The translations under genes and the position numbers were made by a program. Of a stretch of DNA of 64,000 nt, positions 21,704 through 33,500 are shown piece after piece. A model generated the notes under the pieces. That model ran no database searches. It was given only the letters and a program-made list of their open reading frames with translations, and was not told where the DNA came from. Position 1 is the stretch's first letter, and each line of letters opens with the position of its first letter. Location: the NCBI RefSeq assembly GCF_000151315.2, contig NW_011887293.1:852693-916692 (forward strand), given 5' to 3'. This DNA comes from Capsaspora owczarzaki ATCC 30864 (Eukaryota; Opisthokonta; Filasterea).

Positions 21704-24700
21704 ATGGGTGACCGGCGTGCTGTTCTCGGGATGGTCGCCAAGCACCTGCGGTCCGAGGAGACTATTCTTCACATATCGTGCTCTCATACTGCGAAAATGC
21801 TTTCGTGTTGATAGATAGGATTGCCATTGCTGCCATTGCTGCTGTTGCCGCTTTCTCGTTTCGTTTGTTGATGATCATTTGCTTTTGTTCTGCTCTTGTG
21901 AAAGCTGTTTTGCATTGGGGCGGCTCGAGTGCTTGGGAGCGCTTCGTTGTGCTGCGGTGGTGGAGTGAACTGATGCCCCCCCTCACAGCTTTCCCCTCCC
22001 CCACCTCCGATGGTGATTGCTTTCGCTAGTGTCGCTGTTCGACTACTGCTGTTTGGTGCGTCGTGAGCCCCCCCCCCCTCCCACAACGCCCAGGGCACAC
22101 CTGTGGCCGTTCGGGTGCAAGAAGGCAAATGACCGAGTCTCCAAATGCTCTTTTTTTTTTTCTTTTTTTTTTCTTTTTTTTCCTTGCTTTTGCTGGTCCT
22201 CTTTGGTGTGAGGGATGGCAGCGTGGGCTCAATCCGAGGTCCAAATGCTATTGCCGCACTCGTTGCGTCGGCGAGGTCGCGGCTGAGGCCGTCTCTCCCC
22301 TTCTTTGTCTCATTCAGCCATTCAACGGCAAAAGCCAGCCCGTTTTTTTTTTTTTTTTTTTTGAATTTTTTCCTATTTTTCTATTTTTCTTGGTTTTTCG
22401 GTTTTCATATTGTTCGTCCACCGTTCAACCACTCTTCCTCGAATGCGTCTATCATTGTTTCTTCGCGTTTATTTGATGATAGTTATTATTATTATTATTA
22501 TTTTGTTTTTTCGCGATTTGCGCTGCTTTGCATTTGCGTTCTGCTTGTTGCTGCAACTCCTCGTTTCGTGCGTTATTCTCCACCTTGACCACCATCATCG
22601 TGTCGTCTCTGGTGTCTGCAATTTTTTGTGTGTTTCTTTGTTTGTTTTGGACCAAGCACTTTGTCGAAGGTACCATCTCGCGTAACGAAACCAAGACCAA
22701 GCTCATTCTCGCGCTGATTGCCAACAAGAGCGCTTCCTCAGAAACCGCGTAGGTGGAAGCTACTTGCTTGGATTTGAGCAAGTGGAAACAAAAGGCGTCG
22801 GGAACGGAATGGCGCTCACCTTTTAATCTATCAGATTGCTGCTGATGAGTTTGCTCAAGAAAAACCAACTGGACATTAACCTCGCCCTGCCCATCTTCCC
22901 GGAGGTGGAAGTGACGTTGCGTAAGCTCGGTGGTTGACTTTGTGCCACGCTGTTGATGTGCGTGCGTGTGCGTGCCTTTGAACTCATCGTCAACGCTTCT
23001 TGCGCTTGTTCCAACAAACCAGTCGATTCAAACCCAAATGCCAAGAAAGGTAACAGGGTTTCTGACGTGCTCTCTGCCTGCTGGCGAATCTTTGAGCGCT
23101 GTAAAACTCACACATGTTCATTGTTTGCATCGATGCAGCCAAGACTGGGCTCCTCAAACTCACCTGGGCTGGAGAGAGCGACACTGAGGAGGTCGTGTTT
23201 GAAGTTGCTCTGGGCGAGTACGTGCAACAGTTTGTCCAAGAGTTTAAAGCTGCCAAAGCCGTGGCTGGTAAGAATGCATCACCATAGCCAAAAAAAGCTG
23301 AGTTTTTCGGCGACAGACTACAACGCTCATGCATCTCCAACAAAATTTGCCGCGCAGTGAATGAAGGACAGGTCACTGCAGGAGCCACCCATGCATGGAT
23401 TTCCAACTACATCAACAAGCAACCAATCAGCATTGTTGCAACGCCGGAAATGACCCCCGTGGAAAACTACTTTCGGCAACTCAACAACGTCCAAAACATT
23501 GACGCGCCAGAAAATCTCATGGACACGTACATGGCGCGCTCGGCATTCGAGTACAACCCGCAAACTCTCAAAAGTGTCAAAGAGGAGTGGATTGCCAAGC
23601 AGCTCGAAATCAAAAAGTCCGAGTTCACCGAGCCTCGGACGTTGACGTAAGCGCGCTTGTTGGCGGCGGTGGCGGCGGTGGCGGCGGTTGGCGCTGTTGC
23701 CTCAGTTTGTGTTTGAAGCACGCTCACTTTGCGCTACAAAAATTTGCTTGTGTTGTTTTGTTTTGAACGCGCTAGGCTTCTGTGTGGAAGCTGGAATGTG
23801 AATGGCCGCACACCGAAGGAAAATCTGGCGCCTTGGCTCATTCCGAACGAGCACCCCGAATTGCCGGACGTTTACGCTGTCGGGTACGCTCGTGCCTGTC
23901 TGCCAATTTGTGATGTCGGTGTTTGTGACTGCACAACGACACGCGTGGCTGACTATTTGTTCCTCTTTCTCTCCTTCTCTCACTCACTCTCTCTCGTAGC
24001 TTTCAAGAACTAGATTTGAGCGCAGAGGCGTTTGTCTTCAACGAATCCAACCGCGAAGCCATGTGGTGCGCCATGATTGAGGATTGCATTAATCTCGACA
24101 AGGTGTACACCAAGGTCAAGTCCAAGCAGCTGGTGGGCATGCTGCTGTGCGTCTACGTCAAGACCGTGCATATTCCCCATATTCGCAATGTGCAGGCTGT
24201 CGTCACGGGCACTGGCATCATGGGCATGATGGTACGGCTTGTTTCGCTCTTCCGTGTGGTTGATGGTGGTACACCAAAAGCCTGACGTGACATTCCTTGT
24301 CGTTGGTTGCTTGCCGGCATTGCAGGGAAACAAGGGCGGTGTCGCTATTCGCTTCCGACTGTTCGACACGGATTTGTGCTTTGTGAATTCGCATTTGGCC
24401 TCTGATAGCGGCCGCTGCGACCGCCGCAACCAGGATTACCAGGAGGTGGTCAAACGCACACTCTTTACGATGCCCAACGGTCCTCCGTTCACCATTTTCG
24501 ATCACGAGTACGTTTGGTTTTTTTTTTCCCCTGACTCCTTCTTTGGACTGTTTTGTCTCTTTGTTGCGCTTCTGCTTACTGTGGGTGGTCGACACAGCCT
24601 GGTCTTCTGGGTGGGCGATCTGAACTACCGCATTCCACTGCCGGATTCGGAGGTCAAGAGTCTCGTCAAGGCTCGCGACTATCAGAAGCTGCTCAAATAC

Positions 24701-26785
24701 GACGAAGTGAGTCGATGCTTCATGTGAATGTCTGAAAAATTGATCTTGTCTGCTCAACTTTTGTTTTTGACTGGTTTTTTTAACTCTGCAGTTGACCGTC
24801 GAGCGAAACGCCAAACATGTGTTTGTCGGCTTTGAGGAGGGACCCATCGATTTCTACCCCACATACAAGTTTGACGTTGGCACCGACACGTTCGACTCGA
24901 GGTTGGTTTATTGGAATTTTATAATTTGCTTGTCGTCGATCGCTTTCACAGAGTCCAATCTCACCCTCCTGTTCATCCTTCGTAGTGAAAAGCAACGCAC
25001 GCCTGCGTGGTGCGACCGCGTCTTGTGGAAGGGCGCGGGCGTCAAGCAGCGAACCTACACTGGCCATATGGTCTTCCGGACGAGCGATCACAAACCAGTG
25101 AGCTCCCTTGTCGACTTTGCCGTCCAAGTAGTGCAGCCCAAGCGCTTTGCAGAAGTGCGCCAGCAGATTGTTCGCGAAATGGACAAGATGGAGAACGAAT
25201 GCCGCCCAGATGCCGTGATCAGCACCAATCTTGCCAAGTTCCCCGACGTCAAGTTTATGACGCGATACACTCAGTCTATTGTGATTGAGAACTCTGGCCA
25301 GGTAGGTTTTTTTTTTTGGGTGTCATGACTTGCACATTGGCGGGCTGTTGGTCCTCATTGTTTTTCTCTGCGCTCTTGGCGCTTTTCTTGTTGTCTGCCT
25401 TCCCCCCCCCCTTCACAACACGCCAATAGGTCATTTTGCAATTCCGCTTCATTCCAAAGCTGGATGAGAAAAAGTTCTGCAAGCCCTGGTTGCGAATCAA
25501 CCCACCTGTCGGCATGATTGTTCCAGGCGAGAAGGCCACCGTCGAGCTCATGCTCATGGTCGACGCCACTACCGCAGCGTCCTTGAACACGGGCGAAGAG
25601 CGGCTGGAGGATATTCTGATTCTGCATCTCGAAAACGGCAAGGACTACTTTGTGTCAATCACCGGCAACTTCCTTCGGACGTGCTTTTGCACGCCCCTTG
25701 TCACCTTGGTCAACACCCTCCGTCCTGTTCGCGACCTCACGCAGCCTGCAGCAGCATCGTCTTCCTCCGACCGTCGCACAAAGTCGCAGCCGCCGCAACC
25801 GAACTTGATTGATTTTGTAAGTTTGTGAAGAAGTCATTGTCGCACAAGCCAGCGACGATTCGCCTTGTTCTGACCATGGTGGTTGTTGTTGATTGTTTTT
25901 CATTTTGTTTCCCTTTCGGTGTCCAAACAAAGGGCGAAAGTGCGTCTACCCCTGCAGCACCCACCTCCAAGCCCGAGGAACCCAAGAAACTGCACATCCC
26001 GAAGGAACTTTGGCGCATGGTGGACTTTTTGTTCACCTACGGTCTCGACGAGGTTAGTGTCCTGCTTGCTTTCGTCCGACTTTTGTGGCGTCGTCTGACT
26101 GAGCTTTCTGTCGGTTGTTGTATTTTTGCGACTTTAGGATAATCTCTTTGCAACATCCGGCAATGAGCAGTCGATGGAGCTCATTCGAGAGTGCTTGGAT
26201 ACCGGCCTGCCATTCGAAACTATGCCGGACGCTGTACACTCGATTTCGGAGTGCTTGATCCGCTTCCTGGAGGCGCTGCCCGATCCCGTCATTCCTTTTG
26301 TGCACTACCAGCGTTGTCTGGACAGCAATAGCAATTATACGCTTTGCAAGCAGGTGAGCTGTTGTGAACGAGGGTTTCTTTTTTTTTTCTTTTTTTGTTC
26401 GAGAGGTTGTTATTATTGTGTTGGGCTGACTCAAAGATTTGTATGCTGGTGGTTGCTCCCTCAGGTGCTGACGCAATTGCCGTCGGAGCACTACAATCTC
26501 TTCGTGTACCTCATGGCGTTCTTGCGTGAAGTGTTGAGCCATGCCGTCACCAATGGGCTGTCTGCCGAAAAGCTCGGTGCGTATTTATTTTCCACAGAGT
26601 GGGAGACCTCCACGGATGTTGGGGACTGACCCCAGACTTGCTTGTCTTTGGTAGCTTTGCTTTTCAGCGCCGTGTTGTTGCGACCGGGCCCGGACAAGAC
26701 GCGGGATGCCGCTTCCACCAAGAAGGCCTCCAACTTTATCTACCACTTCCTGCTCAATGATGAAGAGCCTCAGTTCGCATCGTGA
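21704..26785 (+). CDS. OCRL: OCRL/INPP5B-type inositol polyphosphate 5-phosphatase
   Basis: Seventeen exons. Those from 22657 on close perfectly: 22657-22748, 22835-22920, 23023-23049, 23139-23267, 23358-23646, 23776-23883, 24000-24231, 24326-24507, 24598-24706, 24792-24901, 24986-25301, 25430-25816, 25933-26052, 26138-26353, 26465-26576, 26655-26785. The first exon (about 21704-21777) does not join 22657 in phase, so one exon or boundary is missing. Order: PH domain; 5-phosphatase core (CGSWNVNG, GNKGGVAIRF, FWVGDLNYRI, PAWCDRVLWKG, SDHKPV); ASH domain; RhoGAP-like domain. The GAP domain has lost its arginine finger (DNLFATSG against FRxSG), as in animal OCRL. Total is about 900 residues, like human OCRL. 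The enzyme removes the 5-phosphate from PI(4,5)P2 on Golgi and endosomes. Confidence 0.93.
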
Positions 26786-27265
26786 CCGGTTTCACTTGGC
26801 GGACGCTGTATCTAGTAGGGGACGGAGGAGGTGGCTATTTGAATGCTTGTTGCTTGTTGTTGTTGTTTGATGTATTCTTGTTGTTCTTGTTCGTGGTTTG
26901 GTCGTGTAGATCTATGCAATACAATCTTACGTGTGTCCCAAGTGTGTCGAACTCAGCTCGGCTTGAAGCCTGAGCTCTGGCAAACTTTCCCTCCACATTG
27001 CGTCGTCAAAACGGCGCGAATGCGGAGCATCCAGCATTTACGGTTGCTCATTCTCCAGGGAATGGCTTGGTGCACTGTTGCCTGAGTTTTCAATCGACAT
27101 TGTTCATTGAAGGCACATTCGCGCACGCAAAAAAAACAACACGCCATCGCAGAAGAAGCAGAAGAAGAAGAAGAAGAACAAGAAGAAGAAGAAGAAGAAG
27201 AAGAAGAAGAAGAAGAAAAAGAAGAAAATCACCCAAGCTCGATGCCGAAACACTGACTTGGTCGC
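26786..27265. other. Convergent 3' flank of OCRL and stefin genes
   Basis: 480 bp with no supported gene; contains an A-run near 27129 and the (GAA)n tract. Confidence 0.6.
27151..27228. repeat. (GAA)n microsatellite
   Basis: About 78 bp of nearly pure AGA/GAA trinucleotides just downstream of the stefin stop codon. Confidence 0.95.
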
Positions 27266-28301
27266 TTAGAAGTGAACGAGAGGATCGGAGGCAGTCTTGC
27301 CAGTTTGGATCGAATGGACGCTGAGCGCCTGAGCCGGGGGCAGGCTGCGGAAGATGCGGACATGGACCTGCTCGCCATTGCCAATGTCGGCCTGTGCGCG
27401 TGCCAAAAAGGTTTCAATCAACGTTGAGTTAGTTTGATGTTGTTGAGCACGACAAGACGCAATAGGCGCTTTGGTACTGCAACGGCGAGGCCTTTGGGGT
27501 GACCATAGTTACCTTGACGAAAAAGTTGGTGCCGGCGACGACTTGAGTGGCGACCTGCTTGGCGACAAACTGCGAGAAGCTCTTTCCAGCCTTCTCTTCA
27601 GCCTGCGACTTGACCTGGACAGGGGAGGAGCAGACAAAGTGAGAAGTGAGAAGTGAGGAGTGAGAAGTGAGAAGTGAGAGAGTGAGAGGCTTAAGAGTTG
27701 GGTTTTTGTCGACGATGCAAGTCCAGAGTATCGCGATGTGGTGATGTTTGAGCTCCGAGATTGTTGCGAGGAATCGAGATCGTCGTCAATGTCGAGGCAA
27801 AGTCAAGTGAGTGGGAGAGGGACGGAAGGAAGCCGTTTCGACAGACGAACATCTTGCACTTGCGCCTCATCCCATCACAGGCCTTCGTCCCGCTTCACTC
27901 GCTAGAAAGCAGCAAGCGTTCTATTGTGTGCGTGTGCTCGATGAAGAACGCAAGCGAGCGCGCCACTCCAACTCGAACAAACGACGAAAAGCGATGACGG
28001 AGTTTCAGGATTTGGAATAAACAGTGATAGGACGAGGATTCTTTATACGGACAGATCACTAAAGCAGCCTAGATTTCCTAGTTGTTCCCCCCGACAAAGT
28101 TCGTCATTGTATTTTTTTTTTTGTTTTTTTTTTCGGGTTTCACTTCCTCCTGCCTCCTTCCTCCTTCCTTCTGTTTCCCTCCCGATTTTTGCGTTCTGCG
28201 TTTGCGTGCACTGTCGTCATGTGGATTACCTGATCGAGGATGGATTGGGTCTCGGCATCAGCATCGCGAGCGTTCGAAGTACCGCCGGGCATTCCAGACA
28301 T
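27266..28301 (-). CDS. CSTB: Stefin-type cystatin (cysteine protease inhibitor)
   Basis: Three exons (28230-28301, 27513-27614, 27266-27391) give 99 residues, against 98 for human cystatin B. The N-terminal glycine trunk is MSGMPGGTS, the first helix carries AETQSILDQVKSQAEEK, the protease-binding loop reads QVVAGTN (family QxVxG), and the second hairpin region is RIFRSLPPA. There is no signal peptide and no cysteine pairs, so this is an intracellular stefin that should inhibit papain-like cathepsins. The exon layout (short-short-medium, phase 0) matches animal stefins. The first intron is long for this locus (615 nt) and holds GAAGTGA repeats. Confidence 0.95.
27637..27690. repeat. (GTGAGAA)n short tandem repeat in stefin intron 1
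   Basis: Six or so imperfect units of gtgagaa/gtgaga in a row, close to the splice acceptor of exon 2. Confidence 0.85.
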
Positions 28302-28773
28302 GACTGATTGTTTTTGTTTGTTGAATTTAAAAAAAAAAAAGAGTGAGATTGAAAAATTGTATGGAAATGGAATTGCTTTAAAAATAAAAAAAATAAAGAA
28401 AAATAAATACAATGAAAACGTCACACTTGGTCGCTGCTCCACTCCACTCCGAGTTGGCGGCTCTGAGTGAAAAAAGAAAAGGGGGGGGGGCAGAGTGATG
28501 TCTGTAAAGTGTCGCATGCATTTACCGATGTGTACACGACTCAAATAATGACTCAGCCGCTCGGATTGTCATGAAATAGAAACGAAAACTTGTGCCAAAA
28601 CTGTCGATTGTTCCATTTTACAGAAGCTCAGGAACACATCGATCCAAACCAAATGCTCGAAGGATTTGGAAAAAGAAACAACTGTTTACTAAGTGTACAA
28701 TGGTGAGGAGTTGCAACGACCGGCAGAGGGGAAACTGGCCTTTGATCAACGTCCAAACACGTCAACCCAAACT
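28302..28773. other. Intergenic stretch between stefin and THOC7
   Basis: 472 bp, AT-rich, with A-runs at 28328-28340 and around 28380-28415 and a G-run at 28481-28490. No gene seen. It should hold the stefin promoter and the THOC7 3' UTR. Confidence 0.5.
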
Positions 28774-30296
28774 TCACTCGTTCGGTACAACCTCATCAGC
28801 TATATCTGCATTGGCACTGGTTTCAGCGTCCTCCTCCACTTGATCAAAGTTGCCCGCGGCGTCCGTGTCGGTGGCCTCGCGCGGGCGCTTGAAGGCGTGG
28901 CGGGCAGAGTCCTCGTCAAGATCCTCCTCGCGCACGCGGCGGATGCCACCGCTGCCAGTACTCGACGCGGGTTCATCGCCGCCATTGGCGAGTGCTGCTG
29001 CGGCAGCGGCTGCCTCCTCAGCAGCGGCGGCGGCAGCAGCGTTCTCTTCGTCCTCGGCCTGTTGCAACTGGCGCATGCGGTCGAGCAAATCTTGTTCCGG
29101 AGAGGAATCCTGGTCGTAAAGGACAAGTTGCAGTTGATGCGCTGCATGTAGCAAGAGCGAGAATTGTCGCTGTCGAAGCTGGATGCGTGCCTCGACCTTT
29201 TCGCGCTCTGCCTGGCTTGCTTGGATTTCCTCTTCAATTCGGCGAATGCGGCTGCGTTGTTGGATGAGAATGAGAAAAGCATAGAAAAAGAACCCAGACA
29301 ATTTGGGGAGTGGTGGTGTGAGTGGCAGTGACGGGATTGTTGAAATGCGTTTCGTCCACATTGTTGGGTGAGAATGCTCAAACCGTACTTTTGTGCCTCT
29401 GTCCGACTTTCCCATTTCAACACCTCGCTGGCCTTCTTGTTGTACACTTGACGGTTGGCGCGCAGCTGCTTTTCCAGCTCTAGGGTCTGCTTGAGCTCTG
29501 AAATTTCACGACGAGTTGCTTCGACCTCAGATTCTACTCCACCAAACAGTCAAAAGGGGGGGGGCTTTCAACCACCAGTGAGCATCACTCCAACTCATCT
29601 CTGTCACTCAATGTTCCGGGCAGCAAGTGAAAGCCTGTGAGCGATGGGAAAAGAAAGCAATCCCAAGGGCGCCAACGTACGGATGCGGGCTTCGGTAGCG
29701 TCTAGTTGAGCCATTTGCAAGGTGTTCATCTGCACCACGAGCGAGCTCTTGGCAATTGTAGACTGGATGGTGGCAATGCCGGCCAACAGTGACTCTTTCA
29801 ACACCAGGCTGCCATTCATTCGGAAATCATTGCGCATTGAGCAAAGTCAGCCAACTCCTCAACGGAACGACGTAGCACAAAAAGCGCAATTCTTCTTCTG
29901 TTACTTGGCTTCAATCAGCTCGTCTTGTGACGGCAGTGGAGCGACGCTCGCAGTGGCAGCGGCCGATGCCTCATCCTCCTCAGCCATCGGGACTGGCGTG
30001 CTGCTGGCGGCGGGCTCGCTGGGCGCCATCCACTTCCGGACATCGCGCAGCAGGTCATTGAATCGCTTCTCATCGAGGATGAGCCGTTGCTTCAGGGCCT
30101 CGTCTGCCAGTGCCCAATGGAGCGGGAGTCAAATGGGAGGAAGGTGAGGATTGCGCTTCTCGCTCGCTGTCTCGCCGCTCGCTCGCTCGTGGGACGACAC
30201 TTCACGCATCATCAAACAAGCATTCAAATGAGACTGCCGCGTACCATCGAGACTGACGGCGACAAGTGCCGTGGGAGCAGCGGCTTTCGTCGCCAT
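28774..30296 (-). CDS. THOC7: THO complex subunit 7 homologue
   Basis: Five exons (30245-30296, 29905-30103, 29681-29808, 29389-29533, 28774-29251) give 333 residues in frame. The N-terminal DEALKQRLILDEKRFNDLL aligns with the THOC7 start. The central coiled coil includes ELEKQLRANRQVYNKKASEVLKW and ARIQLRQRQFSLLLHAAHQL, both diagnostic. THOC7 is part of the THO/TREX complex that couples transcription to mRNA export in the nucleus. Human THOC7 has 204 residues; this one adds an Ala/Pro/Asp insert after the first helix and a ~110-residue C-terminal tail with a poly-Ala/Glu run, a KRPRE basic patch that may be a nuclear signal, and an acidic end. Exon 3 begins at an acceptor within GGCAG (29808), which is the only one that fits the frame. 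Confidence 0.9.
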
Positions 30297-30515
30297 GATG
30301 CTTTTTGTGGATCAAAGAAAACGACTGAACTTTGATTCTGAGACAATGTGTTCCAAAGCCGATCAACGACAGTCAACAGAAGTCCATATGAAGCATTGAA
30401 TAACAAAGTCGACAGATTTTTTTTTTTCACACAGAACATCACAGCAATAGCAGAATAAAAAAACAATAAATCAAAAAGTTCCTCAAAAATCACAAACAAT
30501 CTAAACTATGCATGT

Positions 30516-33500
30516 CTACCGCATCCGCTTCATGGGCAGAGAATTGCCTTTCTCTACGTCACGGCGAGCATCAAAGACGTCAATCTCTTCCTCGTCGTCG
30601 TCGTCTGTGGCGTTGTCGTTGTGCTGGGGCCGCCGTTGTTGAACACTGCGTGACGACGAATGACGATTCTTGGGCTTGACGTTTTCCGCGTCGTCCCCTC
30701 GTGCTGCCTCGCGCTTAGAATCGGCCGTGTCGACATCGTCGTCGTCGTCAAACACCTCCTTGTCTTGCAGACCCTTTGCGGGACGACCGCCGTGACGTCT
30801 GCGTGAGCGATGCTGTCGTCGCCGCTTGGACACCTTCTCGTGGCCTTCTTCTTCGTCGTCGTCGTCGTCGTCGTCGCTCTCATCGTCTTCGCCCATCTGC
30901 TCGGGCGTCTGAAGGAGCGAAAAGCCGGCGTACCGCTTGTACACGCGGTAGAGGACAAAGCCGACGACGCAGAGCACGACTGCAATCACGCACCCCATTA
31001 CAATCATCACCACAGTCGTGTTGGACAGCAGCGTCTCTTCCTCCTCCTCAACGGGAGCCTCGAGCAGCACACGAATGTGCTCCATGCCTTGCACCTGGAC
31101 AACTTGCGTGTGGATGACATAGCCGGGCAAAGAGAACGTGACATTATACGTGCCGGCAGGCAGCAGCCACCAAAAATCTCCGAGCGAGGTCGTTTTAATC
31201 ACGCGCGCAATGCCGAGAATGTGCACCTCGACGTTCGGGACGCCGACAAGACCGCCGTTGCGGAACTCGAGCACAATGCCGTTGATGCCCATTCGCTGCG
31301 CCTGGTGCAGATAACTGAGCAGCGGATTCAAATTCGCCTCCCACGTCACCATCAATTGCTCTTCGAGCTTGGGGAAGCGGCAGCAGTCCACGTAGATGGC
31401 GGTTTCGAGCACGCCTCCGACCACGTACGACCAATCGAGCATCGAGCCGTTCGTTTCACGCCAGGTGGCGCCGTTGATGATGCCGTCAGGGTAGGTTGCG
31501 TGATGCGAGCATGAGTCGCCTCGCGACATGGAGTGGTGCGTCGCCGCGTACGTGCGCGTCACAGACTCAAAGACCTCCTCGTCGTCTGTGGGCGCCAAGA
31601 GCCCGTGCTTGTGGGGCTCGGACGAGTCAAATGGATAGACGGCCACCAAGGCTCCGCTGCGCAGCACGGTGGACAGCACGAACGAGTGCTTTAGCGTCCA
31701 GTTCATGTACGCAGCCACCTCTGGCTCGCGACCTTGGGTGGAGAGGAATGACGGAAGGATTGGGATGACGCCGTCTGCTGGAGGATTTGCTTCGCCGTGC
31801 ACGTGCGGGAAGCCAGCGTACAAGTCCACCGCGTTTGCATTCCAGTCGCCGCGAGAGAATACTGGATCGTCGAATGGATCTGTTTGCTTTTCCAGACACT
31901 GTCCTCGGCTGACTGTTTCGTTGTAAGAGTCCGGGTTGAGTGATGGCATAATGTAAATGTCGGTGGACTCGATCAGCTGCGGCAAAACAAACAAACAACA
32001 AACCGAGAAAAAAGGTTTGGAGAGAATGTAAGTGCGGCAGAAGAAGCAAAAGGAAGGAGAGGACAAAACAACGAAAAGGAGAGGACAAAGCAACCGCTCA
32101 TCTCACCCCTCTACTCGTTGCTCGACACTTTCAAAAAAAACTGAAAACGTACCGCAGTAATGTCCGGGTCTTTCGCGTAGTGGAACAGGAGATATTCAAT
32201 CAAATTCAAGGCGAGCTCCCGGCCAACTGCCTCATTCCCGTGCACGTTGGACACGATGCGAACTTTGGGGCGGAGAGTATGCTCGACCGACACGTCTTGG
32301 GTGATGCGCATGACGTAGAGGGGCTGCAATTGAACCGAGTAGCCGATGGTGAGCAGCTTTGCAATGCTACGGTGCTTGACCGCCTGCGACTGCAGCCAAG
32401 CAAACATGGCGGGGTTGTCGTGGTAGAAAAGCTGGAGGTCGGGAGCAGCAGGCTGCTCGGGGTTGGACGGATTGGAGTCATCGCGATGCACCAGCTTGAA
32501 CAAAAGCTCTGTGGCAGGGCCCGCAACAATGGTGACTTGCTTGGTCATTGGCAGGTAGTCCGGATGCGATGCCGTGATGTTGTAAACACCGGGGACGAGG
32601 AGGCGGCGGTAGCTGCCAAGCTCGGTCGTCTCAATGATGCGGCCGCCAGGATGCGAGGCCTGGCCGTGAATGGCAATCTTGGCGAGGTACAGTCCGTCGC
32701 CCGTCTTGTTGTCGACGACAGCACCCTTCAAGCCAGTGTGCGCATGCTCGAGGATGGCCATCAGCGGCTCGAAATTTTCATTCCAGTATGGTTCAATGTC
32801 CGTGCGAGGTGGGAACTTGCAGCAGCCAAGGCCCACAGCCAGCGGGAAGGCTGCCGGCGAGAAGACGTACGTCCAGTCCTCGAGAGAGTGCGCCTCGGGA
32901 GCCATTGTTGCGCCATTGATGATGCCAGGATCCGACAAGTCGGGCGCCGGATAGCCGCAGTTCGTGTTGTTGGCCAGCATCATGGTCGGATGGTTGCTGG
33001 CATACACGCGAGCGAGGGTGCGCAGCTCTTGATCGTCCAGCGTGATGGACGAGTTGCGCGGCCCAAACCCAGTGTAGTCGGCCTTGTCGCCGCGGTTGTA
33101 AGGATACTTGGCTGCCAGGTAGCCGCCTTCCAGCGAAACGGAAATCATGAAATCCTGCGCGGTAAACCAGTCGATAATGTCCTTCGTCTCTGCCTGCACG
33201 TCCGTCTCCTCGAGGGAGCCGTCGATGCGGTCGGGGAAGTTGTGGTCCAGATCGTAGCCGTTCAGGTCGTCTTGACCGCGGGGGTCGTTGCACAGGCCTT
33301 CCTCTGCCAGATCAAACCCATCGGGATTGGCTGAGGGCAGAATGTAGATGGCTGTCGTGTTCAAGAGACGGGACACGCGCGCATCTGTGGCGTAGTTGCG
33401 CACGAGGTAGCGGGCAAAGCCGTACAGGATTTCGCGGCCGACCGCATCGTTGCCGTGAAGCCCGCCAATCAACGCCACCTGCGGCTCTTCAAAGTCAAGA

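Noticed and set aside
32180-33334. 384-codon open frame antisense to carboxypeptidase D
   Set aside because: Shadow frame; lacks any domain and interrupts no CPD exon.
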